From Symbiodinium natans (taxonomy: Eukaryota; Sar; Dinophyceae; Suessiales; Symbiodiniaceae), in contig CAJNDS010000234.1 in NCBI GenBank assembly GCA_905221605.1, positions 1-64,000 on the forward strand: DNA of 64,000 nucleotides, in the 5' to 3' direction. The notes under the pieces were generated by a model that saw only the letters and a program-made list of their open reading frames with translations, searched no databases and was not told the origin of the DNA. The position numbers and the translations under genes are program-made. Positions 63,730-64,000 of this stretch are shown here, in pieces (position 1 is the first letter of the stretch; every line of letters starts with the position of its first letter).

Positions 63730-64000
63730 GGAGGTTCATATAGCTACCTAGAAGTAGGGGTTATAAGTTGCCATATGTAGGATAAGAAGTAGAGTGACCA
63801 TACTTCTAACCCAACGTTTACTCAAGTCAAGGGAGTTCTACTCGGACCCCTGGGGACGTACCCCTAAAAGGTTTCCCTTAACAACGCCCAATGTGGCCCT
63901 CATTTTACCTTAGGTATCTTTAAAACGGTCCCCGTTCCAAGGCACAACCCTTAGATTTACCACGTTTTACAGCCCAACTTATAACTACACATGAACCTCC
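63730..64000. repeat. Inverted-repeat element (GGAGGTTCAT family), copy 2, reaching the window edge
   Basis: GGAGGTTCAT at 63730-63739 and ATGAACCTCC at 63991-64000 form perfect 10-bp terminal inverted repeats, with TTATAAGTTG/CAACTTATAA matching again just inside. The interior is low-GC and has no ORF. The window ends exactly at the right terminus, so the flank cannot be checked. Confidence 0.6.

Overview
This window looks like a piece of a dinoflagellate nuclear genome. I infer this from many interstitial tracts of the TTTAGGG telomere-type repeat in both orientations, from the protein families present (ankyrin repeats behind a ubiquitin-like head, KEN-domain proteins, a 2OG-oxygenase-like retroelement-associated ORF, tyrosine-recombinase retrotransposons), and from the low density of host genes among layers of mobile DNA. 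I cannot name the genus. No rRNA, tRNA or spliced-leader gene was recognised.

Region by region. (1) 1-2.9 kb: the 3' part of a Lys/Pro-rich Cys-motif protein, then a large ORF resembling a DDE-type (Plavaka/CACTA-like) transposase. (2) 2.9-13.6 kb: a compact, GC-rich, decayed integrated DNA virus of polinton-like type. It carries a family B DNA polymerase with an embedded HNH nuclease and a C-terminal SF1 helicase, a broken C5 methyltransferase, an A32-type packaging ATPase lacking its P-loop, a penton-like capsid protein, an AT-hook protein, several small ORFs and a double-jelly-roll-like major capsid gene broken by single-base shifts. A 585-bp insertion with a 13-bp target duplication splits one viral gene. 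(3) 15.2-19.9 kb: a 34-bp satellite of about 90 units, a 560-bp near-perfect hairpin and a second minisatellite. (4) 20.6-31.74 kb: a complete 11,145-bp tyrosine-recombinase retrotransposon with split direct repeats in the order A1-genes-B1-A2-B2 (Ngaro/PAT-like). It encodes two small helical proteins, an RS-rich protein, the recombinase, a Gag-like zinc-finger protein and a degenerate-methyltransferase/RT/RNase H protein. It interrupts a 2OG-oxygenase-like ORF. (5) 31.87-33.0 kb: a TIR element and a small virus-derived fragment. (6) 34.37-40.41 kb: a second, unrelated-in-sequence A1-B1-A2-B2 element that keeps the recombinase and the start of Gag but has lost the RT. (7) 42.5-56.8 kb: host-like genes, namely an ankyrin protein and two copies of a CCCH-finger gene followed by a KEN-domain gene, the second with a pseudokinase in front (IRE1/RNase L-like layout), plus a CCHC zinc-knuckle mini-gene. 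(8) 48.6-64 kb: a region dense in telomere-like tracts, each locally homogeneous for its own variant (CCCTAAA, CCCTAAAA, CCTAAA, CCCCAAA), with short inverted-repeat elements near the right end.

How the parts work together. In the viral block, replication genes lie on the minus strand and morphogenesis genes on the plus strand, diverging near 6.95 kb. The plus-strand genes overlap by ATGA or TAAATG junctions, as in a compact viral genome, but most are now broken, so the copy is probably a fossil. The two split-repeat elements share a layout in which the recombinase gene lies upstream of Gag and RT. The copies in (4) are almost identical in their repeats, so that insertion looks recent. The CCCH/KEN gene pairs suggest an old duplication of a two-gene cassette, later invaded by telomere-type repeats.

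Several ORF starts given here were moved to the first ATG where the longest open frame began at GTG or TTG. All protein identities rest on motifs read by eye, with no database search.
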